Origin: Tessaracoccus flavescens
Lineage (GTDB): Bacteria; Actinomycetota; Actinomycetes; Propionibacteriales; Propionibacteriaceae
Direction: 5' to 3'
Length of the DNA stretch: 24,016 nucleotides
NCBI GenBank assembly: GCA_020741375.1
Contig: DYZF01000244.1
Span: 1 to 24,016, forward strand
Under the pieces are notes generated by a model that was given only the letters and a program-made list of their open reading frames with translations, did no database searches and was not told the DNA's origin. The translations under genes were made by a program, and so were the position numbers. Positions 7,260-14,693 of this stretch are shown in pieces (the stretch's first letter is position 1; every line of letters begins with the position of its first letter).

Positions 7260-8678
7260 TCAGTCTGCGGAACGGTAGCGGAAGCCTTCGACGACGACCT
7301 TCCCCTGGGTGGACTGTAGGCCGATGAGCCTCCCGGTGAATCCCGCGGCCACTTCCGTCGACAAGTGCCTCCCGTCGAGCGAGCAGAGGGTGTGTCCGTC
7401 GACGATCAGCTCGATGGAGTCCGGTCCGGTCGGCGTGGTGGATTCAGTGGGATCCACCGCTTGGATCGCGAGAGTGACGCTTCCCGGAGGCACTTCCAGC
7501 CGTCCGAATTCCTGCTCGAACGGAATGGAACGGCCGATCCCTCGTGCCAGCCCGTCTGTGACCTCGATCGCGAACCAGTGATTGTCGTCGAGATGAACGG
7601 CGAATCTGAGCGTTCCTCCGAGAGGGTCGACATCGGCTTCGCAGCGCCAACGCAGGTCTTGCGCTCGAATGCCGACGAGCGGCCCTGCGCTGAGGTGAAG
7701 TGCGCCGTCAACTGTCGCGTTGCTCAGGTCTCCGCCAGGTGAAACCCATCGGGCTTCGAGTGGTTCGTTGAAGCGCGTCACGAGTGAGGTGTCGGGGGAT
7801 TGGGGGAGCGAGTCGGACTCGTCGATGACGGGCCAGCCGTCAACCCACTGGACACCACACAGCATGGTTTCCCGTCCCAGGACGTGGAACTCTGGGGTCC
7901 ACCCCTGTGGCCGTGTGCCGTGGTAGCACGCCAGCCAGCGGCCGTCGTGCTCGGCAAGGTCGAGATGCCCAACCGACTGCACCGGGTGAGCTGTGGAGCG
8001 ATGAGTGAGGATTGGGTTGGCTGGGTTGGATTCAAAGCCCCCGTCAGGGCGGCGAGACCTCGCCACGGACACGCAGTGCCCGCGTTCTGTGCCTCCCTCG
8101 GCGATGACCAGATACCACCATCCATCGTGGTGATAGAGGTGTGGTCCCTCGGGGTACTTCATGCCAGTGCCGCTCCACAGACGACGCGTCTCTGACTGGA
8201 CCTTGCCGGAGTTCGGATCGATGGTGACCTGCGCGATACCACCCTCGGAAGAACACCACGTGATGAAGCACTCACCCTTCTCGGTCCAGGCGATGTCGGG
8301 GTCGATACCGGTCACGCCCTCGATGAGAATGGGATCGGACCAAGGGCCCTCGGCGCTTTCGGACGTGAACAGCAGTTGGCCTTGGCTGGATTGCGCGATG
8401 TTGGTGGTGATGAACCAGAACTTGTTGTCATGGAACCGAAGGGTGGAGCCGTAGATACCTGACGAAGCTTGGTCGAAGGTTCTGAGGTCCACCTGGTCAG
8501 TCCTGTTCAGGACATTACCCACTTGGCGCCACGCGTATCCGTCCCGGCTATGGAAGACCGGGGCGCCAGGAAACAGCTCGAACGAGGAATTCGCCAAGTA
8601 CAACCCGTCCGGTGCGGAGCACATGGTCGGATCCGGGTAGAAGCCCGGAATGATGGGCGAGAGATTGTTGAAGGTCAT
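7260..8678 (-). CDS. GH43 beta-xylosidase / alpha-L-arabinofuranosidase
   Basis: A 472-residue glycoside hydrolase of family 43, resembling the subfamily 11/12 type with a C-terminal beta-sandwich. The five-bladed propeller covers about residues 5-285, with catalytic candidates D16 (FYPDP, base), D126 (GIDPD, pKa modulator) and E177 (KYPEGPHLY, acid). The second domain, ~290-472, resembles the GH43_C2/DUF1349 sandwich. Start is set at 8678 because this ATG overlaps the GH3 stop (ATGA) and begins just before the conserved PIIPGFYPDP; longer versions would run into GH3. No signal peptide, so it acts in the cytoplasm on imported arabinosides or xylosides. The exact linkage cannot be told from sequence. 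Confidence 0.9.
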   Translation of the reverse strand: MTFNNLSPIIPGFYPDPTMCSAPDGLYLANSSFELFPGAPVFHSRDGYAWRQVGNVLNRTDQVDLRTFDQASSGIYGSTLRFHDNKFWFITTNIAQSSQGQLLFTSESAEGPWSDPILIEGVTGIDPDIAWTEKGECFITWCSSEGGIAQVTIDPNSGKVQSETRRLWSGTGMKYPEGPHLYHHDGWWYLVIAEGGTERGHCVSVARSRRPDGGFESNPANPILTHRSTAHPVQSVGHLDLAEHDGRWLACYHGTRPQGWTPEFHVLGRETMLCGVQWVDGWPVIDESDSLPQSPDTSLVTRFNEPLEARWVSPGGDLSNATVDGALHLSAGPLVGIRAQDLRWRCEADVDPLGGTLRFAVHLDDNHWFAIEVTDGLARGIGRSIPFEQEFGRLEVPPGSVTLAIQAVDPTESTTPTGPDSIELIVDGHTLCSLDGRHLSTEVAAGFTGRLIGLQSTQGKVVVEGFRYRSAD

Positions 8679-11434
8679 CGCGCGTGGCCGATCGTCGAGA
8701 CAGCGAGCGTGCCTGACAGCGTCAGGGTGAGTGAAGTTGCTCCGACAGCCGGCCACTCGACCTCAATGTCATGCCACTTCCCGAGTTGAGCAGGATCTGC
8801 TTGGGCTGCGACGGCCGTGTCCCCGCTGACGAGGCGCAGCTCGCCGCCTACTCCCTTGTCGTCTCGGACCGTGAGCCGAAGACGCGACGGTAGCGGAGTC
8901 ACACTGGGCCACTCGCAACGGCCGTGCCCGTATCGCGCGCGATACGCCGTCCCCTCCAACACGCCGGTGGGCACGCCGACCACCCCGTCCCACAGAGGCG
9001 CGTGCCACACAGTGAGCGGCAAGTCAGCGGGGACCAAAGGGTTGTCGGGCGTCGTCTGGGCGGTGTGCCGAGGTCCGTCGAGCGCAGCTGAGGGCGCGGC
9101 CACTACCTCCCAAGCAGCCTCAGGCCAGTCAAAGGCATTCAGATCTGGCCGCCAGACCTTCAAGCGCTGGGGTCGAATCGCAACCGAGACCACTGCCTGC
9201 TCACCAGCCGCCAGCTGAACCCGCTGGTGCCCCAAGAGGCGCCGTCCGATCCGGTTGTCATCGCTCACCGCATACAGCTGCACCAATTCGTCGGCCGCTG
9301 CCGCACCGGTGTTGTGCACCGTGACGGAGGCTGAACCGTGCAGACCATCGGGTAGCTCCAGATCCCGGTATTCGACTGTGCTGTATGTCAGCCCGTGCCC
9401 GAGCGGGTAAAGCGGCGTGGCGGGGTTGTACCACCACGTCATGCGCGCGTCGATGATGTCGTAGTTGAACAGGTCGCCGGCGTCCTCCTCAGAGGCCCAC
9501 CACGTCTGTGCCAGCCGTCCGGTGGGCTGATGGCGCGCGGTGAGGGTGTCCATCAGCCCGTGGCCGAGTTCTTGGCCTGCGTGGCTCGACCACACAACCG
9601 CTGCGGCTCGTTCCGCAAGCGTGCCCAGCGCATAGGGGTAGGACGAGATCACGACGAGCACGGTTCGTGGATTCGTGTCGAGCGCAGCGGTCACGAGGCG
9701 CGCCTGCGCCTCGGGCAACGCGAGTTCAGGGCGATCTGCCGTTTCTCGCCCGTTGATGTGTGGGTCGTTGCCCACCGCCACGATCACGATGTCAGCTTCT
9801 GCGGCCAGGCGGGATACTTCCGCCGGGCCATCGGTGTGAACTTCAACCACGAATCGCTCTGCCTGGGCCAAATCGTCGACGGTGGCGGTCACCAAGCCTC
9901 CCCACGTCTCCACTCGGAGCCAGCGGCGGCTGCCACGATGCTGCAGCGACCAGGTGCCGTCCGCATGCACGTGACGGAGGAACGACTGGTGCGTCACCCA
10001 ACCCTCGGGTCGCATCGCGTCCACCTTGATCATCGAGTCGTCTTGTCCTCGCCACAGCAACCCGGTTGAATCGTCTGCGATGGTCACCTGCCCGCTGCCC
10101 CAGTCGGTCACTGCAAAGATCGAGTCGGTGTCCACGTCGGCCACGAGCGCACCGTCGTCGGCCCGGCTGACGGGTAGCCCCGTTGTGGTTGAGCGGAGCT
10201 GTACGCGATCGGCCCCATCATGCCGCTCAATGTGGAAGTCCTCCGCCGCGGCATCGGCCAAGGTGACCATGTAGGGCGGCGTGCCCGAATACCAGTCATG
10301 CTTCACGACCGTTGCGTGCGGGCCGACGACCGCCAACCTGGGGTGATCCTTGAGGGGGAGGATGCCGTCGTTGGCGAGGATGGTGACCTGCGCGGCTGAC
10401 GCTCGGCGCGCCAGCTGGCGGTGCTCCGGGAGGTCGATCTGGTGTGCAGCGATGCTTCCGTACGGGTCAAGCTCAGGTGTGAGTTCACCCGAACGGGCTC
10501 GCGCCAGAAGGACCCGCCGTGCCGCTTTTCGCACGTCGGTGATGTCCAGCAGCCCTTGTGCGAGCGCTTCCTTGATGGCATTGATCGTGTGGGAGGAATC
10601 GGCGTCACGGTCGGTGAAGGAGTCGAGACCCGCGAGGATCGCGGCGGCGTGCGCCTCCGCATCGGTTGCGAACGCCCGTTCCATGCCGGTCAGATTGGTG
10701 GGTGCGTAGGCATCGGACACTGCGAGCAACTGCCCGTCCTCCTGCCGCACCGCATCAAAAAGTTCCTTGGAGGTATGAGCGGGGCGTCCGTTGACCAAGT
10801 TGTACGCCGCCATGACTCCTCCGATGACGCCCGCCCGGATGGGGGCGACGAAGGCGGGCAGGTCGAACTCGTGAAGCACTCGTGGAGGCAGGCTCGAGTT
10901 CGACGTGCAACGGTCCATCTCGTTGTTGTAGGCAAGCAGGTGCTTCAGGGTCGGAACCGTCTTCCAGAAGACCGGATCGCTACCGCGGAGTCCGCCGGCG
11001 TACGCGATGGCGCAGTCGGCCGTCACGTGGGGATCCTCTGAATAGCCCTCTTCGTTCCGGCCCCACAGTGGGTGCCGGAGCGGGTTGACGACAGGGGCCC
11101 AGCAGTTGAGCGAGACCTTGACTGGGTCTGCGGCGTGCATGGCGCGCAGTTCGGTGGCCACCGCGTCACCGAGTTCTCGCAACAGTTCGTGGTCCCAGGT
11201 CGCCGCCATGCCCACAGGCTGGGGGAACACTGTGGCCGTGCCGTTCCATGCCACGCCGTGGAGCGCCTCGGCTCCCGTGTGGAACTCGTCAAGGCCCAGT
11301 TGCGGCAGGGCGGGGCTGACTTGGTGAAGCAGCGCGATGCAGGTGTCGTCGTCCAGCTTGGCAAGTGCAGCGTCCACAAGATTCTGAAGCTGCTGGGTCG
11401 AGATGGGGCTGCTCTTCTGCGATGCGGTCTCCAT
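8675..11434 (-). CDS. GH3 beta-glucosidase/beta-xylosidase with inserted domain
   Basis: A 919-residue family 3 glycoside hydrolase without signal peptide. The TIM barrel covers about 1-310, with the substrate-binding KH pair at K164-H165 and the nucleophile D241 in LLAVSDAY. The C-terminal sandwich resumes near 345-400 and 540-665 and contains the conserved KDHPRLAVVGP. An inserted region at about 405-540, where many GH3 enzymes carry PA14, is rich in Trp and beta strands (e.g. WSLQHRGSRRWLRVETWGG) and looks trefoil-like rather than PA14. A fibronectin-like domain follows at ~700-755 and a CBM6-like beta domain at ~805-919. Start at ATG 11434 is chosen because GAAAGG precedes it. First gene of the minus-strand operon; overlaps GH43 by 4 bp. 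Confidence 0.92.
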   Translation of the reverse strand: METASQKSSPISTQQLQNLVDAALAKLDDDTCIALLHQVSPALPQLGLDEFHTGAEALHGVAWNGTATVFPQPVGMAATWDHELLRELGDAVATELRAMHAADPVKVSLNCWAPVVNPLRHPLWGRNEEGYSEDPHVTADCAIAYAGGLRGSDPVFWKTVPTLKHLLAYNNEMDRCTSNSSLPPRVLHEFDLPAFVAPIRAGVIGGVMAAYNLVNGRPAHTSKELFDAVRQEDGQLLAVSDAYAPTNLTGMERAFATDAEAHAAAILAGLDSFTDRDADSSHTINAIKEALAQGLLDITDVRKAARRVLLARARSGELTPELDPYGSIAAHQIDLPEHRQLARRASAAQVTILANDGILPLKDHPRLAVVGPHATVVKHDWYSGTPPYMVTLADAAAEDFHIERHDGADRVQLRSTTTGLPVSRADDGALVADVDTDSIFAVTDWGSGQVTIADDSTGLLWRGQDDSMIKVDAMRPEGWVTHQSFLRHVHADGTWSLQHRGSRRWLRVETWGGLVTATVDDLAQAERFVVEVHTDGPAEVSRLAAEADIVIVAVGNDPHINGRETADRPELALPEAQARLVTAALDTNPRTVLVVISSYPYALGTLAERAAAVVWSSHAGQELGHGLMDTLTARHQPTGRLAQTWWASEEDAGDLFNYDIIDARMTWWYNPATPLYPLGHGLTYSTVEYRDLELPDGLHGSASVTVHNTGAAAADELVQLYAVSDDNRIGRRLLGHQRVQLAAGEQAVVSVAIRPQRLKVWRPDLNAFDWPEAAWEVVAAPSAALDGPRHTAQTTPDNPLVPADLPLTVWHAPLWDGVVGVPTGVLEGTAYRARYGHGRCEWPSVTPLPSRLRLTVRDDKGVGGELRLVSGDTAVAAQADPAQLGKWHDIEVEWPAVGATSLTLTLSGTLAVSTIGHAR

Positions 11435-11435
11435 A

Positions 11436-11451
11436 GTCGAAGCCTTTCGAT
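11436..11451. promoter_or_regulatory. LacI-type operator candidate at the GH3 start
   Basis: GTCGAAGCCTTTCGAT shows the 6-4-6 dyad, with arms GTCGAA/TTCGAT around GCCT, close to the 2686 and 11581 sites. It overlaps the ribosome-binding region of the GH3 gene, 1 bp before its ATG, so repression there would be of initiation or by road-block. Confidence 0.5.
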
Positions 11452-11497
11452 ATGTTCGCAAGATAGTTTGGGTATGCAACTAGAGTAGACGGTTCGT

Positions 11498-11513
11498 ATC
11501 GACAGCGCTTGAT
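11498..11513. promoter_or_regulatory. Weak LacI-type operator candidate
   Basis: ATCGACAGCGCTTGAT keeps the outer ATCGA/GAT and the central AGCGCT of LacI-family sites, but its arms match the locus consensus at only 9 of 12 positions. It lies between the two better sites upstream of GH3. Confidence 0.25.
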
Positions 11514-11580
11514 CGGGCCTGAAAATGCCGAGAGGTGCTCCTAAGGGTTGCGGCAAGCAACTAATCGTGGTTGACTAATC

Positions 11581-11596
11581 ATCGAAATGCTTCGAT
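11581..11596. promoter_or_regulatory. LacI-type operator, best match in the locus
   Basis: ATCGAAATGCTTCGAT has perfect 6-bp arms (ATCGAA/TTCGAT) around ATGC. It lies between the lacI stop and the GH3 start, 147 bp upstream of the GH3 ATG, and defines the consensus shared by the importer and GH42 upstream sites. Confidence 0.65.
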
Positions 11597-11640
11597 AGCC
11601 GCAATGGAGTGAGCGAATGGCATCTGGATCGACGGTGACG

Positions 11641-12609
11641 TCAGTCCGCCTTGGGCGCCACCAGGCGGCGCTCGGGCAGGGCCTTACCGTCAATCAGGTC
11701 GATCAGCATGTCCACGGCGTGCCCGCCGATGGTGTGTCCCGGAATGTCGATCACGCCCGTGTTGAGCAGGGGCGAGGCCAGAAGTGCTCTGGGGCCAATC
11801 GCTACCACCTTGATCTTCTCTGCTACCTCTTGCCCTCGGCCCGCAAGTGCGGCCACCACGCTGGGGAGGGCAGCCTCGTTATGCACGATGAAACCGGTGA
11901 CACCGTCGCCGAGCAGTTTGTCGACGAGTGCATGGGTTTCGCCGGCGTCGCCGGAGCACGCGCTACGCGCGGCGGTGACGCCCCGGCGATTCGCTTCGCG
12001 CTCAACGCCAGCTGCAAACCGAATGGCGTAGGACGTTCCACGGGCGTATACCTCCGGTGCTGCGCCGATCAGCGCGAGGGAGGTGTGTCCCTCTGTTGCG
12101 AGTTGGCGAACCGCCATGGTGCCGGCGAGTTCGAAGTCGAAATCGATACAACTGGCCGACCCCGGATCGTCCGGCATGCCGATGAGTACCGAGGGCTGCT
12201 TGAGGCGTGCAAGCGATTCGATTCTGGCGTCCTGCGACTCGACGTCCATGACGATGAAGCCGTCGGCCATCGAGCGCCGCGAGATGGATTCGATGCCACC
12301 AACCTCACGCTCGGTGACGAGCAGCACGTCGAGATCGTAGTGCCTGGCTCGTGTGGCTATCCCTGCCACGAACTGCATGATGACGTTGACGTCGACGCCG
12401 GCTCGCATCGGCACGCCGAGCCCGATGATGTGTGTTCTGGACGAAGCCAGCGCCCGCGCGCCCGCGTGCGGGTGATAGTCGAGCGCCTCGATCGCTGCGA
12501 GCACTTTCTTGCGAGTGGCGTCCGAAATGGGGCGTCGGCCGCTCAACACGTAACTCACTGTGGATTGCGAAACTCCGGCTATACGCGCGACGTCCTGGAT
12601 GCCTGCCAT
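11641..12609 (-). CDS. LacI-family transcriptional repressor
   Basis: A 322-residue LacI/GalR regulator. The N-terminal helix-turn-helix (about residues 3-27, IQDVARIAGVSQSTVSYVLSG) is followed by the hinge region ending HAGARALAS, then a periplasmic-binding-protein-like sugar sensor to the end. Start is at ATG 12609, directly before the HTH and preceded by an AAGGG ribosome-binding site; an upstream in-frame ATG at 12678 would add 23 unlikely residues. It lies between the GH3 operon and the divergent GH42 operon. Matching dyads upstream of the importer, GH3 and GH42 suggest it represses all three and itself, releasing DNA on binding a sugar from the imported oligosaccharide (inferred). Confidence 0.93.
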   Translation of the reverse strand: MAGIQDVARIAGVSQSTVSYVLSGRRPISDATRKKVLAAIEALDYHPHAGARALASSRTHIIGLGVPMRAGVDVNVIMQFVAGIATRARHYDLDVLLVTEREVGGIESISRRSMADGFIVMDVESQDARIESLARLKQPSVLIGMPDDPGSASCIDFDFELAGTMAVRQLATEGHTSLALIGAAPEVYARGTSYAIRFAAGVEREANRRGVTAARSACSGDAGETHALVDKLLGDGVTGFIVHNEAALPSVVAALAGRGQEVAEKIKVVAIGPRALLASPLLNTGVIDIPGHTIGGHAVDMLIDLIDGKALPERRLVAPKAD

Positions 12610-12654
12610 GGGGCCCTTGCCTCTCTCGCCGCAACGCGACAGCGGCGCTCGCCC

Positions 12655-12672
12655 CAGTGTCGCGCGACACTG
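12655..12672. promoter_or_regulatory. 18-bp perfect palindrome between lacI and GH42
   Basis: CAGTGTCGCGCGACACTG is identical to its reverse complement over all 18 bp. It lies in the divergent lacI/GH42 intergenic region, 7 bp from the LacI-type site at 12680. Its sequence differs from the LacI-type sites, so it may bind a second regulator; no family is recognised. Confidence 0.5.
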
Positions 12673-12679
12673 CGTCATC

Positions 12680-12695
12680 GCGCAAGCGCTTCGAT
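12680..12695. promoter_or_regulatory. LacI-type operator candidate between lacI and GH42
   Basis: GCGCAAGCGCTTCGAT has a perfect right arm (TTCGAT) and the central AAGCGCTT, with a diverged left arm. It lies 33 bp upstream of the GH42 start and 70 bp upstream of the lacI start, positioned to control both. Confidence 0.5.
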
Positions 12696-12728
12696 GATTG
12701 GCGCCGTACCTCGAAAGAAGGTCTGTTT

Positions 12729-14693
12729 GTGATCGAACAGAAGGGGCTGCTCTACGGTGGCGACTACAACCCTGAGCAATGGCCGCGCGAAGTGTGGGAT
12801 GAGGACATCAACCTCATGGCTGAGGCAGGCGTGAACATCGTCACCTTGGGAGTGTTCTCGTGGGCAACGATTCAGCCCAGTGAAGATGCCTGGCGTACGG
12901 AGTGGCTCCATGACATCGTCGACAAGCTCGCCGGGGCGGGGATTGCGGTGGACATGGCCACTCCCTCGGCATCCCCACCGCCATGGCTGGGATTGGCAGA
13001 GCCAACTGTTCGGGCCACGACGCGCGAGGGGATCCGCTACAGCCACGGCTCACGCAATCACTTCTGCCCCAGCGCTCCGGCCTATCGAGACCGAGCCCGT
13101 GAAGTGGCCCGGCGGCTCGGGGCGGAGTTCGATACGTATCCCAACGTAGCCATGTGGCACGTCGGGAACGAATACGGCCAATACTGCTTCTGCGAGATGT
13201 GTGGCGCGGCCTTCCGTGGGTGGTTGCAGAAGCGATACGAGAGCATCGCTGCGCTCAACGACGCGTGGGGGACTGCTTTCTGGAGCCAGCGCTACTCCGC
13301 TTGGGCTGAAGTGGACCTTCCCCGGGTGGCTCCGTATCTCATCAACCCTGCGCAGTACATCGATCACCGACGTTTCGCATCCGATCTCCTGCTCGACTGT
13401 TACCTCGATCAACGCGACAGCCTGCGCCCGTTGGTCGGGGATCGCCCTATCACGACCAATTTCATGGGCTTCTTCGACCTCGTCGACTACAAGTCCTGGG
13501 AGGCGCACGTCGACGTCGTGGCGGACGATCACTACGGCGATCCCGCCGATTCGCAGCAACCCCATCACACTGCTCTTGTCCACGACCTGATGCGTAGCTT
13601 GGGACACAAGCCGTGGCTGATGATGGAGCAGGCCATGGGGGCGGTGAACTTCCGCCACTTCAACACCCCCAAGACCGACGCGCACCGGCGCCGTGATGTT
13701 CTGCGCGCCGTCGCGCACGGGGCCGATGGGGTTCTGAGCTTTCAATGGAGGCAGTCGAAGTCCGGCTCGGAGCGGTTCCACTCGGCGATGTTGACCAACG
13801 CCGGCCCCGGAACCCGCCTTCATCAGGAGGTGCGCAAGTTGGGAGCGGACTTGCGGGCCCTTGGGCAACTCCAGGGGGAGCATCGGCGTGGGGACATTGC
13901 CCTGATTTTCGACTGGGAGTCCATGTGGGCAGCGGAGGAACCGAGTGTCCCGGACCGCCGCCTACGTGTTCTAGAAAGGGTGCAGGAGTGGTATCGCCCC
14001 TTCTGGGAGGCAGGATTCCTCGTGGATGTCGTGTCGTCCACGGAGGATCTGTCGGGCTATCACCTCGTGGTGGCGCCGTCACAGCACCTGCTGCGTCCCG
14101 AGGCTTTGGGGCAGTTCCGGGCAGTCGTTGAGCGCGGTGACCAACTCGTGCTTGGCCCCTTCTCGGGGGTCGTTGACGAGCACACAGCCCTGTTGCCTGG
14201 CCCAACGCCAGCCGGGCTTACCGATCTACTGGGAGCGGAGGTGCACCAGTGGTGGCCACTGCCAGAGGGCGGCGTCGAGATCTCCAGCGACCGCCATGGT
14301 TCATTCCACGTCGGAGGGTGGGCTGAACAGCTCAGCGTCGGCGATGCCGTGGTGCTCGCAACCTACGAGCACTCAGACCTCGGCCCAGCAGTGGTGTCGT
14401 CGGAGGGGTTGACCTACCTCAGCTGTGATCCGCCCGCCGAGGTGCTTGCTTCCATTCTCCTCGACTGCGCGCAGAAGGCCGGTCTCGCGCCCGACCTCGG
14501 ACCGATCTCCTCAACCCGGGGTGCTGAGATCCTTCGCCGCGGCCCATTGACCTTCGCCTTTAACAACAGCGAAACGCCACTTCAACTTGAGCTCGTCAAC
14601 CCTGTGGTTGACCTGCTCACCAACCAGCCCGCCTCCGGCTCCTACCAGCTAGCCGCTGGTGCGTCGGCAGTGCTCAGAGAGGAATCCCGATGA
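12729..14693 (+). CDS. GH42 beta-galactosidase
   Basis: A 654-residue family 42 beta-galactosidase. The N-terminal GGDYNPEQWP opens the TIM barrel; acid/base E148 is in WHVGNEYG and nucleophile E300 in LMMEQAMG. C113, C153, C155 and C158 (YCFCEMC) form the zinc site known in many GH42 enzymes. The trimerisation domain covers ~390-590 and a small beta domain follows. The GTG at 12729 is chosen because AGAAGG lies 7 nt upstream and the conserved fold begins at once. No signal peptide, so it should remove beta-linked galactose from imported oligosaccharides; some GH42 enzymes also accept alpha-L-arabinopyranosides. First gene of an operon with GH31 (4-bp ATGA overlap) and GH1. Confidence 0.93.
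   Translation: MIEQKGLLYGGDYNPEQWPREVWDEDINLMAEAGVNIVTLGVFSWATIQPSEDAWRTEWLHDIVDKLAGAGIAVDMATPSASPPPWLGLAEPTVRATTREGIRYSHGSRNHFCPSAPAYRDRAREVARRLGAEFDTYPNVAMWHVGNEYGQYCFCEMCGAAFRGWLQKRYESIAALNDAWGTAFWSQRYSAWAEVDLPRVAPYLINPAQYIDHRRFASDLLLDCYLDQRDSLRPLVGDRPITTNFMGFFDLVDYKSWEAHVDVVADDHYGDPADSQQPHHTALVHDLMRSLGHKPWLMMEQAMGAVNFRHFNTPKTDAHRRRDVLRAVAHGADGVLSFQWRQSKSGSERFHSAMLTNAGPGTRLHQEVRKLGADLRALGQLQGEHRRGDIALIFDWESMWAAEEPSVPDRRLRVLERVQEWYRPFWEAGFLVDVVSSTEDLSGYHLVVAPSQHLLRPEALGQFRAVVERGDQLVLGPFSGVVDEHTALLPGPTPAGLTDLLGAEVHQWWPLPEGGVEISSDRHGSFHVGGWAEQLSVGDAVVLATYEHSDLGPAVVSSEGLTYLSCDPPAEVLASILLDCAQKAGLAPDLGPISSTRGAEILRRGPLTFAFNNSETPLQLELVNPVVDLLTNQPASGSYQLAAGASAVLREESR

Noticed and set aside
11617..12732. 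371-codon plus-strand frame opposite lacI
   Set aside because: Antisense of the clearly recognisable LacI-family gene; no domain of its own.
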